Assembly (NCBI RefSeq): GCF_020905375.1
Contig: NZ_JAJJBU010000009.1
Coordinates: forward strand, 82,229-146,228
Length of the DNA stretch: 64,000 nt
Direction: 5' to 3'
Source: Arthrobacter cryoconiti
GTDB taxonomy: Bacteria; Actinomycetota; Actinomycetes; Actinomycetales; Micrococcaceae
Part shown: positions 1 through 8,487 of the stretch, one piece after another
Position numbering within the stretch: position 1 is the first letter of the stretch
How the letters are laid out: every line of letters starts with the position of its first letter
The notes under the pieces: model-generated
Database searches by the model: none
Seen by the model: the letters and a program-made list of their open reading frames with translations, nothing else
What the model was told of the DNA's origin: nothing
Translations under genes and position numbers: made by a program

Positions 1-735
1 CCACTGGGCTAGGGTGCTGATTCGAAGTCCAACGGTCGCACTCAACGCCTACCCTGTAGGTGGTCATCGGTCAGGTAAGAGTTCCAAGGGTGGAATCCAC
101 CTACATTGACGCCGATAAAGCGAGAACCACCATCTCCATCACCCTGGGCCGGAGTCGTGAAGGACGGTCCTCCACCGGAGCATGTGCAGGCCGCTTTGGA
201 AAATCTCGAAACTGGCAGGCTCCGCAGGAGAGGCATTTCCGTATACCCAGTCCGACTCAAAGCCCGGTGAAGGTGCGGCAGATTTTATCTGTCAACTCAA
301 CACATTAGCCGTCTCGAATCCCATAGGATACGAGACGCTACAAAATCTAAGCCCGACACCGAGGGCGCGGCCAGCAGGCGCTGCGGGCGGGAATCGATCG
401 TTCAAAAAGCTTGTTCCGCACGCACAGGCCTGCCGGCACTTTCGGCGCAACTATTGGTACACGCAAGTTACGTGGAATCCCGGCATGTTTCACGAATGGC
501 CGCTTCTCAGTGGGGGAGTGTCTCGGTTCCTTGGAAATGAGATATTCTCATTGGCACTTCCGCGCATTGATTAGCGCCGTGTGGTGCGACGGGGGCCCGG
601 CTGGTCCATGAAAAGAGGCACGCTTTCATCTCGTTACTCCGCCCTCTGGGACGAAGTAACCATCGCCAAAGCACTAATTCCCACGAGGTATATGTGCAGC
701 TGCACGTAGAGACATTTCCCGGCTTGGCCACTAAA
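1..735. other. Gene-free stretch at window start
   Basis: No frame here gives a recognisable protein. Open frames on both strands are short, overlap one another and lack good ribosome binding sites. The most protein-like is a plus-strand frame open from 79 to 270, with a possible TTG start at 106 and a charged tail (PEHVQAALENLE, then an Arg-rich end). It has no family I can name and could be the end of a decayed gene. No tRNA, insertion-sequence end or terminator was seen. The next gene converges on this stretch from the minus strand. Confidence 0.5.
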
Positions 736-2256
736 TTACGAGCCCACGAGCACGTGCGCTAGGCGTTCTCCGATCATGACGGATGGGGCATTGGTGTTTC
801 CCGTGGGTATTAGGGGCATGATCGAGGCATCGGCAATACGCACCCCGGACAGACCATGGACTCTGAATGTGCCGGGGTCGACGACGGAAAGTGCGTCAAC
901 CCCCATCTTGCACGTGCCGACCTGGTGGTGATAAGTCACCACTGATTCACGGACGTATTGTTCCAACTCATCGTCAGAAATTCCGGGCCCGGGATAAATT
1001 TCTTCCGGTTCCCATCCTGCCAAGGCTTGGGTGCGCCCAATCTCACGGCACTGGCGAACGGACGCCACTAAGGCATCCACGTCGGCCTGCTCCGAGAGGG
1101 CGCCCAGATCAATCAGAAGCGGATTCTGCTCGCCGGGGCCGCTGAGGGTGATCTCCCCACGGCTCTGTGGCCGAACCAAACCGCCGAGCATGGAAAAAGC
1201 GTTGTCGGGCCCGGTCATTTCTCCTTGTGCGTAGTCCTGGGAATACATGGGAACTGAGAAGAAGATCGGCTGGGTGTCTGCTACGGGAAGATCGGGATGG
1301 CTCTTGGCAAAGAAGTGGACCTCGGCTGGCGCAACATCACCCATGGGGACCGGCTTGGCTTTGGTGGTGAAGATGACGGGAGAGAGAAGGTGGTCCTGTA
1401 GGTTCTTTCCGACACCGGGCAAATCGTGAACCGCTTGGATTCCGGCATCACGCAATTCCGCGGCTGGACCAATCCCTGAACGCAGTAGTATTTCTGGGGT
1501 GTTGATGGCTCCCGCTGACAGGATGGTTTCCCCGGCCTGAATCATCTGTCTGCTGCCCTTATGATCGAACTCGACGCCGGTCACGTGACCATCCGCAATG
1601 AGAAGGCGGCGCACATGGGCGCCTGTAAGTAGAGTCAGGTTTGGGTGCTCCGCTACCGGTTTTAGGTAGGCATGCCAGGTGTTGAAGCGTTTGCCATCGC
1701 GGACGTTTAGTTGCATGCGCGAGACGCCCTCCACGCTCCCGGAGTTGTAATCCTCATTGAATGCAATGCCAATTTCTTGCGCACCGGCCAGCATGTCTTC
1801 CTGGATGGGGTTGCGCGCAAAGTCTTGGACAACATCGAGTAACCCTGAGCCGCCATGTGTTTTCGAGGATCCGCCGTCGAAGTTTTCGATGGTCTTGTAG
1901 AAAGGCAGTACGTCATCCCATCCCCATCCTGGGCATCCTGACTTTTCCCAGTTGGTGTAATCCCAGCGGTCACCACGGACCCATATGGTGGCATTGAGAG
2001 CATGGGATCCACCCATGACCTTTCCGCGGGGTAGGTGAATACGCCGTCCGGCGCATCCTGCCTGCTCGGTGGTGTAGTAGTCCCAATCCTGTTCACTATG
2101 CCAGAGCATGCCTAGGTTGTAGAGCGGGGGGATGTTCGGATTGATGTCGTAGTCTCCGGCCTCAAGAACAGCAATTCGTTTTCCTGCGTCCAGCAATCTG
2201 CGGGCAATAACGTTGCCCGCAGAACCTGCGCCAATGAGAACGTAATCAAATTCCAT
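736..2256 (-). CDS. GMC family oxidoreductase (choline dehydrogenase-like)
   Basis: A 506-residue flavoprotein of the glucose-methanol-choline oxidoreductase family, expected to oxidise a primary or secondary alcohol with bound FAD. The N-terminus has the ADP-binding fold (VLIGAGSAGNVIARRL, then VLEAG near residue 30). Family signature 1 is at about 80-100 (PRGKVMGGSHALNATIWVRG) and signature 2 at about 250 (GAINTPEILLRSGIG). The catalytic histidine region YHHQVGTCKMG is near 455, followed by NTNAPSVMIGERLA. Length and motif order are normal for the family. The ATG is preceded by AGGA about 9 bases upstream. A TGTGA-N6-TCACA palindrome lies about 130 bp upstream of the start. The substrate cannot be told from sequence; family members include choline, alcohol and sugar oxidising enzymes. 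It lies beside, not in, the sugar-acid/D-amino-acid operon, from which a recombinase relic separates it. Confidence 0.93.
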   Translation of the reverse strand: MEFDYVLIGAGSAGNVIARRLLDAGKRIAVLEAGDYDINPNIPPLYNLGMLWHSEQDWDYYTTEQAGCAGRRIHLPRGKVMGGSHALNATIWVRGDRWDYTNWEKSGCPGWGWDDVLPFYKTIENFDGGSSKTHGGSGLLDVVQDFARNPIQEDMLAGAQEIGIAFNEDYNSGSVEGVSRMQLNVRDGKRFNTWHAYLKPVAEHPNLTLLTGAHVRRLLIADGHVTGVEFDHKGSRQMIQAGETILSAGAINTPEILLRSGIGPAAELRDAGIQAVHDLPGVGKNLQDHLLSPVIFTTKAKPVPMGDVAPAEVHFFAKSHPDLPVADTQPIFFSVPMYSQDYAQGEMTGPDNAFSMLGGLVRPQSRGEITLSGPGEQNPLLIDLGALSEQADVDALVASVRQCREIGRTQALAGWEPEEIYPGPGISDDELEQYVRESVVTYHHQVGTCKMGVDALSVVDPGTFRVHGLSGVRIADASIMPLIPTGNTNAPSVMIGERLAHVLVGS

Positions 2257-2383
2257 ATTCGTTGTCCTATCGTGTAGCTACCTTATGATCTGGGACTGGC
2301 CCGACTTACTTCATTCGCTCGGGTGCGCGTTCTAGGTCATGAACTGAACGTTGGGGGCATGCTTTGGAATGCCCCACCTCTAA

Positions 2384-2399
2384 TGTGACTAGGATCACA
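2384..2399. promoter_or_regulatory. Crp/GlxR-like palindrome TGTGA-N6-TCACA
   Basis: The 16 bases at 2384-2399 match both half-sites of the cyclic-AMP receptor protein consensus exactly (TGTGA, six bases, TCACA). They lie about 130 bp upstream of the GMC oxidoreductase start at 2256, in a non-coding stretch (2257-2518) with no other feature. Crp/GlxR regulators are common in actinobacteria, so carbon-source control of this gene is a reasonable inference. The central AG differs from the TA favoured by GlxR. No promoter was aligned to it. Confidence 0.5.
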
Positions 2400-2518
2400 A
2401 GTTGGAAGCTTGGCTTTGCGCGCATAGCTCTTGCCAATAGGCGCCAAGTGTTCCGGCGGAATGGGGCTGGACCTACTTCGTGCCGCCGCCAATAACGCCC
2501 TGAACGTGACGGAATCGG

Positions 2519-2828
2519 ATGTTATCCGGGTTCCAGGGTGAGGTAGCGGTAGACTGTGGCGCGGCTTGCTCCGATGATTTTGCCGATGTCGGCTGCTTGC
2601 AGTTCTTGTTTTTGAGTACGTTGGCTAGTTTCACCTTGAGGTGGGAAGCCGTGACTCTTGGCGTCGTGCTTTGCGGCCGTGGGCGGCCGCGATGGCCATA
2701 CCGGCTTTGGTCCCGCTGATCCCATGGTCTCGGCAGATCCGTTCACAACCGGTAGCTTCCAGCTCCCGAATCTGCATCTCGGTTTCCTGGTCCACGGTGC
2801 TCACCCGGGCGCATCCAAGACGCGTCAT
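2519..2828 (-). pseudogene. Serine recombinase (resolvase/invertase) relic with internal deletion
   Basis: The minus-strand frame starting at 2828 gives the N-terminus of a small serine recombinase: MTRLGCARVSTVDQETEMQI with the catalytic serine at residue 10, then the motif DHGISGTKA. The reading then jumps directly to AGMAIAAAHGRKA, which in intact resolvases lies about 90-100 residues further on, so most of the catalytic domain is deleted. A frame change follows. The C-terminal helix-turn-helix is still readable in the frame of 2522-2746 as ADIGKIIGASRATVYRYL. The product cannot be active. It marks a former mobile or invertible element, but no terminal repeats or partner gene remain. Confidence 0.85.
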
Positions 2829-2829
2829 G

Positions 2830-3082
2830 AACTTCCGACCGTACTTTCTTGTCGGAGGTTATTTTTCCCTGATGTTGAGAATAGCGGGATGAGACACATT
2901 GTTGGGATTTCTAGGGTTTCACGCAAACCACGGGTACTCGGCGATTCAGGGCGATTAGCATCATCAGATGTTGGCTCAGGGGAGTGACGGCTGGTTGTCC
3001 CATCAATGGTTCCTTTGATGAGATTTATAGTCGGATGTGGGTCACTGGGCCACCACGCGCAATCGGTAGTTGCGTCCGGGGA
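2830..3082. other. Intergenic stretch, nothing recognised
   Basis: About 250 bp lie between the recombinase relic and the end of the rhodanese gene. It carries no convincing open frame on either strand. No clear hairpin followed by a T-run was seen, so where the operon ending at 3083 terminates is unknown. Confidence 0.4.
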
Positions 3083-3493
3083 CTAGTGTGTCTCAGCGGT
3101 GACGAGTGGGTCCGGTTCAGGGTAGCTTATTGTTCCTGCCATCTCTATTGCGAAACCGTTCCGTACCCAGTACTCGTAGCCGCCAATCAGCTCGCGGACG
3201 TCGAAATCTGCCGCGAGCAGTCGGTGTGCGGTGTTCGTTGCACCGTTGCAGCCCGGGCCCCACCCGTAAATGATCAGGCAGCGGTCGTGGGGGAGGGTGT
3301 CCGGGAGGGTATCCAGCGCATCTGCAGGCAAATGCAGCGCGCCGGTTATATGGCCGTGGTCCCACGATTGCTGTTTACGGCTGTCGATGATTACCGCGGA
3401 GCCGCTGGCTTGAGCGCCAGCGGCCGCCACTGCATCGATCTCGTAGGCGAGCTTTGCTTCGATGAACGCGAGCATCTCGGTGCGGGTGGGCAT
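3083..3493 (-). CDS. Rhodanese-domain sulfurtransferase
   Basis: A 136-residue single rhodanese domain. Visible hallmarks are VIIDSRKQQSWDHGHITGAL at about 33-52 (the CH2A-like motif), the active-site cysteine in YGWGPGCNGAT near residue 83, and the closing ELIGGYEYWVRNG. Single-domain rhodaneses move sulfane sulfur through the active-site cysteine. The start codon shares one base with the stop of the aldolase gene (TAATG at 3491-3495), so translation is very probably coupled and the gene is the last of the seven-gene operon. Its role in sugar-acid or D-amino-acid catabolism is unclear; it could handle sulfur from a thiol-containing substrate or be a passenger. Nothing looks truncated. Confidence 0.85.
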   Translation of the reverse strand: MPTRTEMLAFIEAKLAYEIDAVAAAGAQASGSAVIIDSRKQQSWDHGHITGALHLPADALDTLPDTLPHDRCLIIYGWGPGCNGATNTAHRLLAADFDVRELIGGYEYWVRNGFAIEMAGTISYPEPDPLVTAETH

Positions 3494-4125
3494 TACTGCC
3501 TTGCCGACCCGCGGGGGCTATCATTGCCTAGCAGCGTTGCGAGCCGAGGGAGCTGGTCAGGGTCTTCAAGGGCCGAACCCACGGCGACAACGCGTGCTCC
3601 CGCAGCCAGGAACGTACCCGCGTTGGCAGCATCCATACCGCCGGTTGTGACAAATTTGGCCTGTGGGAAAGGACCGTGCATTGCCTTTATCCATTGGGTG
3701 CCCAACACGGAGGCAGGGAACGCTTTGAGCCACGTCAGCCCGGACTTCAGTGCCAGCTGGACCTCTGTGGCGGATCCAACCCCTGGCATCGGGGGCATCC
3801 CTGACTCCGAGGATGCCCGAACGACCTCCAAGTCGAAACCCGGGCTGACAGTGAAGGAAGCCCCCGCGGCGGCAGCTAGACGAACGTGTTCAATAGAGAC
3901 CACGGTGCCCGCGCCCACCGCTTTTCCGCGTTCACGTGCCGCCGTAGCAACAGCTTTCAGGGCACTGACGTCTTCCTCCGTCTGGATGGGGATTTCGACG
4001 ACGTCGATGCCAAGGTCCCAGGCTATCGTCGCGACAGCGAGGCTTCGTTCTGTGCCCATGCCGCGAAGAATTGCCATCAGTGGTGCAGTAGTGAATATCT
4101 CGCTGAACTGCGCGTTTTCAGTCAT
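3493..4125 (-). CDS. eda: KDPG aldolase (2-dehydro-3-deoxy-6-phosphogluconate aldolase)
   Basis: A 210-residue class I aldolase of the KDPG/KHG family. It should cleave 2-keto-3-deoxy-6-phosphogluconate to pyruvate and glyceraldehyde-3-phosphate in the cytoplasm. The Schiff-base lysine is Lys134 in LTWLKAFPAS, and the acid/base glutamate is Glu44 in DVVEIPIQT. The phosphate-binding end reads VTTGGM...AVGSAL. Length matches the family. It follows the sugar kinase in the same direction (35 bp gap) and overlaps the rhodanese by one base. Together kinase and aldolase form the lower half of a KDG catabolic route. Activity on KHG (4-hydroxy-2-oxoglutarate) is also possible for this family. Confidence 0.93.
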   Translation of the reverse strand: MTENAQFSEIFTTAPLMAILRGMGTERSLAVATIAWDLGIDVVEIPIQTEEDVSALKAVATAARERGKAVGAGTVVSIEHVRLAAAAGASFTVSPGFDLEVVRASSESGMPPMPGVGSATEVQLALKSGLTWLKAFPASVLGTQWIKAMHGPFPQAKFVTTGGMDAANAGTFLAAGARVVAVGSALEDPDQLPRLATLLGNDSPRGSARQ

Positions 4126-4160
4126 TTCTTTGCTCTGTCCTTAGAATGCGTGAATTTTGG

Positions 4161-5102
4161 TTAGATTTTGCTGGTTTGGGTGGGAACCGGTTCGGCGATG
4201 AAGTCACTGGTGGAAAGCAGTACGAGCCGCGCGCGTTCGTGGCCTGCCCGCAATCGAACGGCGGTGGGATCTCCTCGAAGAGCCGCAGAGAGGTACCCCG
4301 CGGCAAAGGCGTCACCGGCTCCTACGGCCTCGATCACCTCGGTGGGGATGGCCGGTTCGAACGCCCGTGTCCCGGCGCTGAATTCGGTTGCCCCCACATC
4401 GCCGTCCTTGATGATGAGCCGCCCGGTGTCCGGCAGGATCGCGTGGACGTCTTCCGGCGTGACGCAGTCCCACAGTGACTGTGCTTCGTCCAGGCCGACA
4501 AAGACAATGTCTGCCCGGTTGGCCAGGGAGAGTAGTGCCGGTGCCGCTGCGCCGGCACGCCAGAGTGAGGGCCGGTAGTTGACGTCGAAGCTCAGTGACG
4601 CGCCGCTTCCGGCAACCCGTTCGAACACGGCCTCGACAAGATCGGCGCAGGATGACGAGAGTGCTGACGTAATTCCGGACAGGTGAACAATCTCGGCCTG
4701 TTCAAGTGGCACGGACGCCACCGTTGAGGGACCCATTCGAGAGGCCGCTGAATCGCGGCGGTAGTAAAGCACACCGCGTCCGGGGTCCTTGAAATAGACC
4801 CCGGTAGAAGCATCTGGATTGTTGGTCACCCATCGAACGTCGACTCCGTGGCGTTCGATGGATGTTCGGATGCGGCGGCCGAGAACGTCCTCACCCAACA
4901 CGCTCACCCATGCCGAGGGAATGCCAAGGTGTGCGGCGTGGCTGGCCACATTCGACTCTGCGCCACCCGGATGAAGACTCAGTTTTGATGCCGTTGCCAA
5001 CGGTTCGGCGTGCTCGGGGGTGAGCATCATCATCGTCTCGCCAATGGTGATCAGACGTGGAATGGGTCCGGCGGTTGCCGTTGCCCGTGCAGTGTGTGGC
5101 AT
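4161..5102 (-). CDS. kdgK: PfkB-family sugar kinase, probable 2-keto-3-deoxygluconate kinase
   Basis: A 313-residue ribokinase-like (PfkB) kinase. The N-terminal substrate half has HPGGAESNVASHAAHLG at about 44-60. KDG-kinase-like residues YYRRDSAASR are at 113-122 and DVNYRPSLW at 173-181. The C-terminal ATP half has the catalytic GAGD at 261-264 (base Asp264). The YYR...SAAS element plus the adjoining KDPG aldolase make KDG the likely substrate, which the enzyme would convert to KDPG. An AGGGA ribosome binding site precedes the ATG. The gap to the upstream deacylase gene is only 8 bp. Another hexonate kinase of the same family is the main alternative. Confidence 0.88.
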   Translation of the reverse strand: MPHTARATATAGPIPRLITIGETMMMLTPEHAEPLATASKLSLHPGGAESNVASHAAHLGIPSAWVSVLGEDVLGRRIRTSIERHGVDVRWVTNNPDASTGVYFKDPGRGVLYYRRDSAASRMGPSTVASVPLEQAEIVHLSGITSALSSSCADLVEAVFERVAGSGASLSFDVNYRPSLWRAGAAAPALLSLANRADIVFVGLDEAQSLWDCVTPEDVHAILPDTGRLIIKDGDVGATEFSAGTRAFEPAIPTEVIEAVGAGDAFAAGYLSAALRGDPTAVRLRAGHERARLVLLSTSDFIAEPVPTQTSKI

Positions 5103-5110
5103 CGATATCC

Positions 5111-6679
5111 CTAATTTTTGGTGTGTTCGCGCCGGAGGCCTAGGCCGGGTGTGATGGTCGAGAGTCTGCCGCCGGCCAGGACCTGTTGGCCGGCCACGAG
5201 CACGTCGTCGATTCCTATCGCTTCGCCGAGGGGTTTTTCATAGGTGGCGGTGTCAGTGACCGCTTGTGGGTCGAGGACGATGAGGTCGGCCTTCCAGCCT
5301 GCTGCGATCCGGCCGCGTCGTCCGAGGCTGAAGCGCGCTGCCGGCGCGGTGGACAAGTGCTGCACTGCTTCTGGCCATGACCAGGTAGGTGTTTCGCGCA
5401 CGTATTCACGTAGGTATCTGGCGAAGGTTCCACGTGCCCGTGGATGCGGGTGGGCACCGATGAAGATTCCATCGGAGCCTCCCATATGACCTTCTTGGGA
5501 GAAGATGGTGGCCAGCTCTGCGATGGAACGCTGGTGCGGTACCGCCATGACGGCGTTGACCTCCAGATGGGAGGCGGCCAGTAAGTCCAAGGTGATCTCG
5601 ATTGCATCGGTGCCGGCATGCTCGGCAGCGGCTTCAAGGGTGAGGCCGTGTGCCCAAGCGAATTCAGGGGCGGCAATGTGGGCCAGCGTGATCATGGAAG
5701 GCCACTCGGGTCCCAGACTCGCGTTGTGTTCGATTTTAGGGAACCAGTCACGGCGCAGTCTCCCGCGCTCAGCCGGATCGCTGATGAGATTGATGACCGT
5801 ATCGGCCGGCAATACCGAAAGTTCCGGCGGCAGCAGCGGCATGGCCAGCAACGTGCAACCACGGGTATATGGATAGGCGTCAAAGGTCGTGTCCACTCCC
5901 GCGTCCCGGAGGAGCTTCAACTGGCTGCCGATGATGGCAGCCTGCGCATGAAAGTGGGAAATGTGGACGCGGGCCCCCGATTCCGCAGCAATGTGGGCGA
6001 TCTCAGAAATACCGGCGGCAGAATTCGCCTCGTAACCTCCGCGCATATGCGTGACGTAGAGCCCTCCGGCGGCAGCGACTGGCTTGCACAGGGCAGCGAT
6101 CTCGTCAGCGGTTGCGAAGATGCCCGGCACGTAGTCCAGCCCGGTGGAAATCCCGACGGCACCGTCACGCATCCCCTGTTCAACCAAGGCAACCATTCGG
6201 ACGATCTGCGATTCGTTGGCGGGAGCACTTGATCTTCCGCAGACTTCTGAGCGAACGGTTCCCGCGGGGACAAGGTAGGCGAAATTGAGTCGGGACCGGC
6301 CCGCGACCGCTGCGAGATAGCTGGCTACGCCGCCCCCGGCATACTGCGGATGTCCGCCATTGATGGCTGCGAAGTACTTGCTCGCGTACTCGCCGTTGCC
6401 CGGGGCATAAGAGACTCCGTCCTGCCCGGTCACCACCGTCGTCACGCCCTGTTTCAGCACGGCTTGTTGAACGGCGTCGTCCGCAACGAGTCCGTCGGCG
6501 TGTGAATGGACATCGATGAATCCGGGCAGGACCAGGCGGCCGTGACACTCGATGGCACGATCACCTGTCGATGGCGCGACGTCGCCAACCTCCGTGATTG
6601 TTGTTCCTTCGATTGCGACGTCTGCTTTACGCATGACGCCGTCGTCTACGATCGTGCCGCCGCGCATCACCAAACGCAT
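5111..6679 (-). CDS. N-acyl-D-amino-acid deacylase (D-aminoacylase family amidohydrolase)
   Basis: A 522-residue zinc amidohydrolase. Metal-binding histidines are in DVHSHADG (His58, His60). Further His-rich motifs are THMRGG (His211) and VHISHFH (His242, His244). The family-typical GGSDGIFIGAHPHPRARGTF lies in the C-terminal half, and a urease-like small domain closes the chain (RGRIAAGWKADLIVLDP). Where many D-aminoacylases have Asn-Cys-Gly, this protein reads GQDG (Asp87). The family removes acyl groups, typically acetyl, from the nitrogen of D-configured amino acids. In this operon an N-acylated 2-amino-2-deoxy sugar acid would also fit. A good AAAGGAAA site precedes the ATG. The gap to the PLP enzyme is 25 bp. 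Confidence 0.9.
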   Translation of the reverse strand: MRLVMRGGTIVDDGVMRKADVAIEGTTITEVGDVAPSTGDRAIECHGRLVLPGFIDVHSHADGLVADDAVQQAVLKQGVTTVVTGQDGVSYAPGNGEYASKYFAAINGGHPQYAGGGVASYLAAVAGRSRLNFAYLVPAGTVRSEVCGRSSAPANESQIVRMVALVEQGMRDGAVGISTGLDYVPGIFATADEIAALCKPVAAAGGLYVTHMRGGYEANSAAGISEIAHIAAESGARVHISHFHAQAAIIGSQLKLLRDAGVDTTFDAYPYTRGCTLLAMPLLPPELSVLPADTVINLISDPAERGRLRRDWFPKIEHNASLGPEWPSMITLAHIAAPEFAWAHGLTLEAAAEHAGTDAIEITLDLLAASHLEVNAVMAVPHQRSIAELATIFSQEGHMGGSDGIFIGAHPHPRARGTFARYLREYVRETPTWSWPEAVQHLSTAPAARFSLGRRGRIAAGWKADLIVLDPQAVTDTATYEKPLGEAIGIDDVLVAGQQVLAGGRLSTITPGLGLRREHTKN

Positions 6680-6704
6680 GGTGTTTTCCTTTCAGACTTG
6701 TCGG

Positions 6705-7994
6705 TTAGAAGAAGGTTCGGACGAGGCCTACGACATGGTCGCTGTGTCGAGAAGCGACCATGGGGAGGTAGTGCCATTTGTCGAATGTGGTGCATGGATG
6801 TGACAGGCCCAGCGAGACCACCTGTCCGATTCCCACGTCCTGGTCGGTGAGTCCTAGATAGCTGTGCTGGTCATTCATGGCCAGGATCGAGGCACCGTCG
6901 AGTTGCCTCCATTGGCTGTCGAGTTCGTGGGACACCTGTCTGGGGATCGGGAGCCCTTCGTCGAAGGGGAAATCGCGCTTGCCTCCGTCGACCAGTGCCA
7001 GTCTCGGCTCGGGGTGTGACACTACGCGGGCAAGTCCCCACATTGCCGGGCGGAGTTTTTCGGAGGCCGGATGGTTTTCTGCCATTCCCTCGTCAAGCGG
7101 GGAGATGCGACGGTAGAACCCGTCGTCGTGTGTGATGTAGGCACCGCTGCGCAGCGTCCACAAAGTTCGCGAGTCATCGGCCATCGCGGCTCCATACACC
7201 TCGGCGACGACGTCGAAGTATGCGCTTCCTCCTGCGGTGACATAAATTTCGCCTTCATCGTAGAGCTCACGCAGTGATTCATGGAGCTGAACTTGCTGTT
7301 GAAGATAGCTTCGTACGTTATCCAACGCCACCGCCGAGCGGTCATGGCCAAGGGACCCTTCGTATCCGGCCACGCCTGCCAGACGGATGACATCGGAAGC
7401 GGCCGCGTGCCGGGCGACCTCAACCGCGTCTGTAACTGTGCGTGCCCCGGTGCGCCCACCGGGCGCGCCGAGTTCAATACAAACATCCACGGGCCGCGGG
7501 GTACCAGCGGTTCGAAGAGCCCGCTCCATAATCTTGATCGCTTCGACTGAGTCGGCCCAGCAAGTAAAGCGAAACTCCGGGTCAGCAAGTTCCGTGGCGA
7601 GGTAGCGCAGGGAGCGTTCATCGACGACGGCGTTGGCGAGCATGATGGATTCCAATCCAAAGGTGCGCGCGGTGCGGACCTGACCCATGGTGGCAAGCGT
7701 AATGCCGATGCTTCCGGCATCGAGCTGCTGTTGCCAAAGCTCTGGCGCCATGGTTGTCTTTCCGTGCGGCATGAGCTTGAGCCCGCGCGAGGAGCACCAC
7801 TGCGACATCAGATCTAGGTTGCTTTTAATCGCGCTTTCATCCAGTGCAACGAGAGGTGTCCAGAACTCGGAGAGTTTTGGTCCGCTGGCAAGAAACTCGT
7901 TCACGGTCAAGCCAAATGCGCGCGTTGGGACTCCCTTGTCACATGGGGATAGGTGCGCATTCCCCAGCTGATGAAGCTTTAGCTCTTGTGTCAT
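6705..7994 (-). CDS. D-serine dehydratase-like PLP enzyme (DSD1/alanine racemase N-terminal fold)
   Basis: A 429-residue fold-type III PLP enzyme annotated in relatives as amino acid deaminase or D-threonine aldolase-like. The PLP lysine is Lys79 in LMPHGKTTMAPEL. The zinc pair typical of D-serine dehydratases is near the C-terminus in LSHPCTTFDKW (His399, Cys401). DSD1 enzymes dehydrate D-3-hydroxy amino acids to a 2-keto acid and ammonia. Next to a deacylase, RidA, KDG kinase and KDPG aldolase, the product could be a keto acid, and D-glucosaminate to KDG would complete the route; that is inference. D-serine or D-threonine are the simple alternatives. Length is normal and there is no sign of damage. 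Confidence 0.88.
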   Translation of the reverse strand: MTQELKLHQLGNAHLSPCDKGVPTRAFGLTVNEFLASGPKLSEFWTPLVALDESAIKSNLDLMSQWCSSRGLKLMPHGKTTMAPELWQQQLDAGSIGITLATMGQVRTARTFGLESIMLANAVVDERSLRYLATELADPEFRFTCWADSVEAIKIMERALRTAGTPRPVDVCIELGAPGGRTGARTVTDAVEVARHAAASDVIRLAGVAGYEGSLGHDRSAVALDNVRSYLQQQVQLHESLRELYDEGEIYVTAGGSAYFDVVAEVYGAAMADDSRTLWTLRSGAYITHDDGFYRRISPLDEGMAENHPASEKLRPAMWGLARVVSHPEPRLALVDGGKRDFPFDEGLPIPRQVSHELDSQWRQLDGASILAMNDQHSYLGLTDQDVGIGQVVSLGLSHPCTTFDKWHYLPMVASRHSDHVVGLVRTFF

Positions 7995-8012
7995 TGTTCA
8001 GTCTCTACTGTT

Positions 8013-8405
8013 CTACTTGCCTGCGGGCACGACGGCGACGACGTCGATCTCCACGAGGATGTTCGCCAGCTGTGATCCGACGGTGGTGCGCACGGGGTAC
8101 GGCTCTGAGAAGAACTCCTTATAGGCTTCGTTGAACTCGGTGAAGTCCGCCAAATTTGCAAGGTGCACCGTGGTCTTGACGCAGTCGTCCATGGTGAGAC
8201 CTCGCTCGGCGAGAATGGTCTGAACATTACGAAGTACCTGACGAGTCTGGTCGGCCGCGGTGTCTGGAACTGCCCCGGTGGCGGGGTCCTGCGGACCGAA
8301 ACCTGCCGTGTAGAAGAACCCGTTGGCCTCAACACCCTGGCTGTAAGGGCCGGCGGGCTGAGGAGCCTGGGTGGTGTGGAACGCGGTCTTGGAAGTTGAC
8401 GTCAT
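8013..8405 (-). CDS. ridA: RidA family reactive enamine/imine deaminase
   Basis: A 130-residue YjgF/YER057c/UK114 protein. The conserved arginine that binds the substrate carboxylate is Arg106 (PYPVRTTVG), with a following acidic residue in ILVEIDVVAV (Glu119) and a glycine-rich GPYSQGV at 19-25. RidA proteins hydrolyse the 2-aminoacrylate-like enamines released by PLP dehydratases, protecting other PLP enzymes. Its place 18 bp upstream of a PLP dehydratase gene in the same operon is exactly what that role predicts. An AAAGGAC ribosome binding site precedes the ATG. Confidence 0.93.
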   Translation of the reverse strand: MTSTSKTAFHTTQAPQPAGPYSQGVEANGFFYTAGFGPQDPATGAVPDTAADQTRQVLRNVQTILAERGLTMDDCVKTTVHLANLADFTEFNEAYKEFFSEPYPVRTTVGSQLANILVEIDVVAVVPAGK

Positions 8406-8487
8406 GGGGTGTCCTTTTCTCTAATTTGAGTTCTGTATGGATATTTCCGAATGTATCGGCGTACGTCGTGTGGGCTCGAAAAGCTGG

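Noticed and set aside
2984..4144. A 386-codon plus-strand open frame
   Set aside because: It runs antisense across the rhodanese and KDPG aldolase genes, both of which show intact family motifs; its own translation has no recognisable domain.
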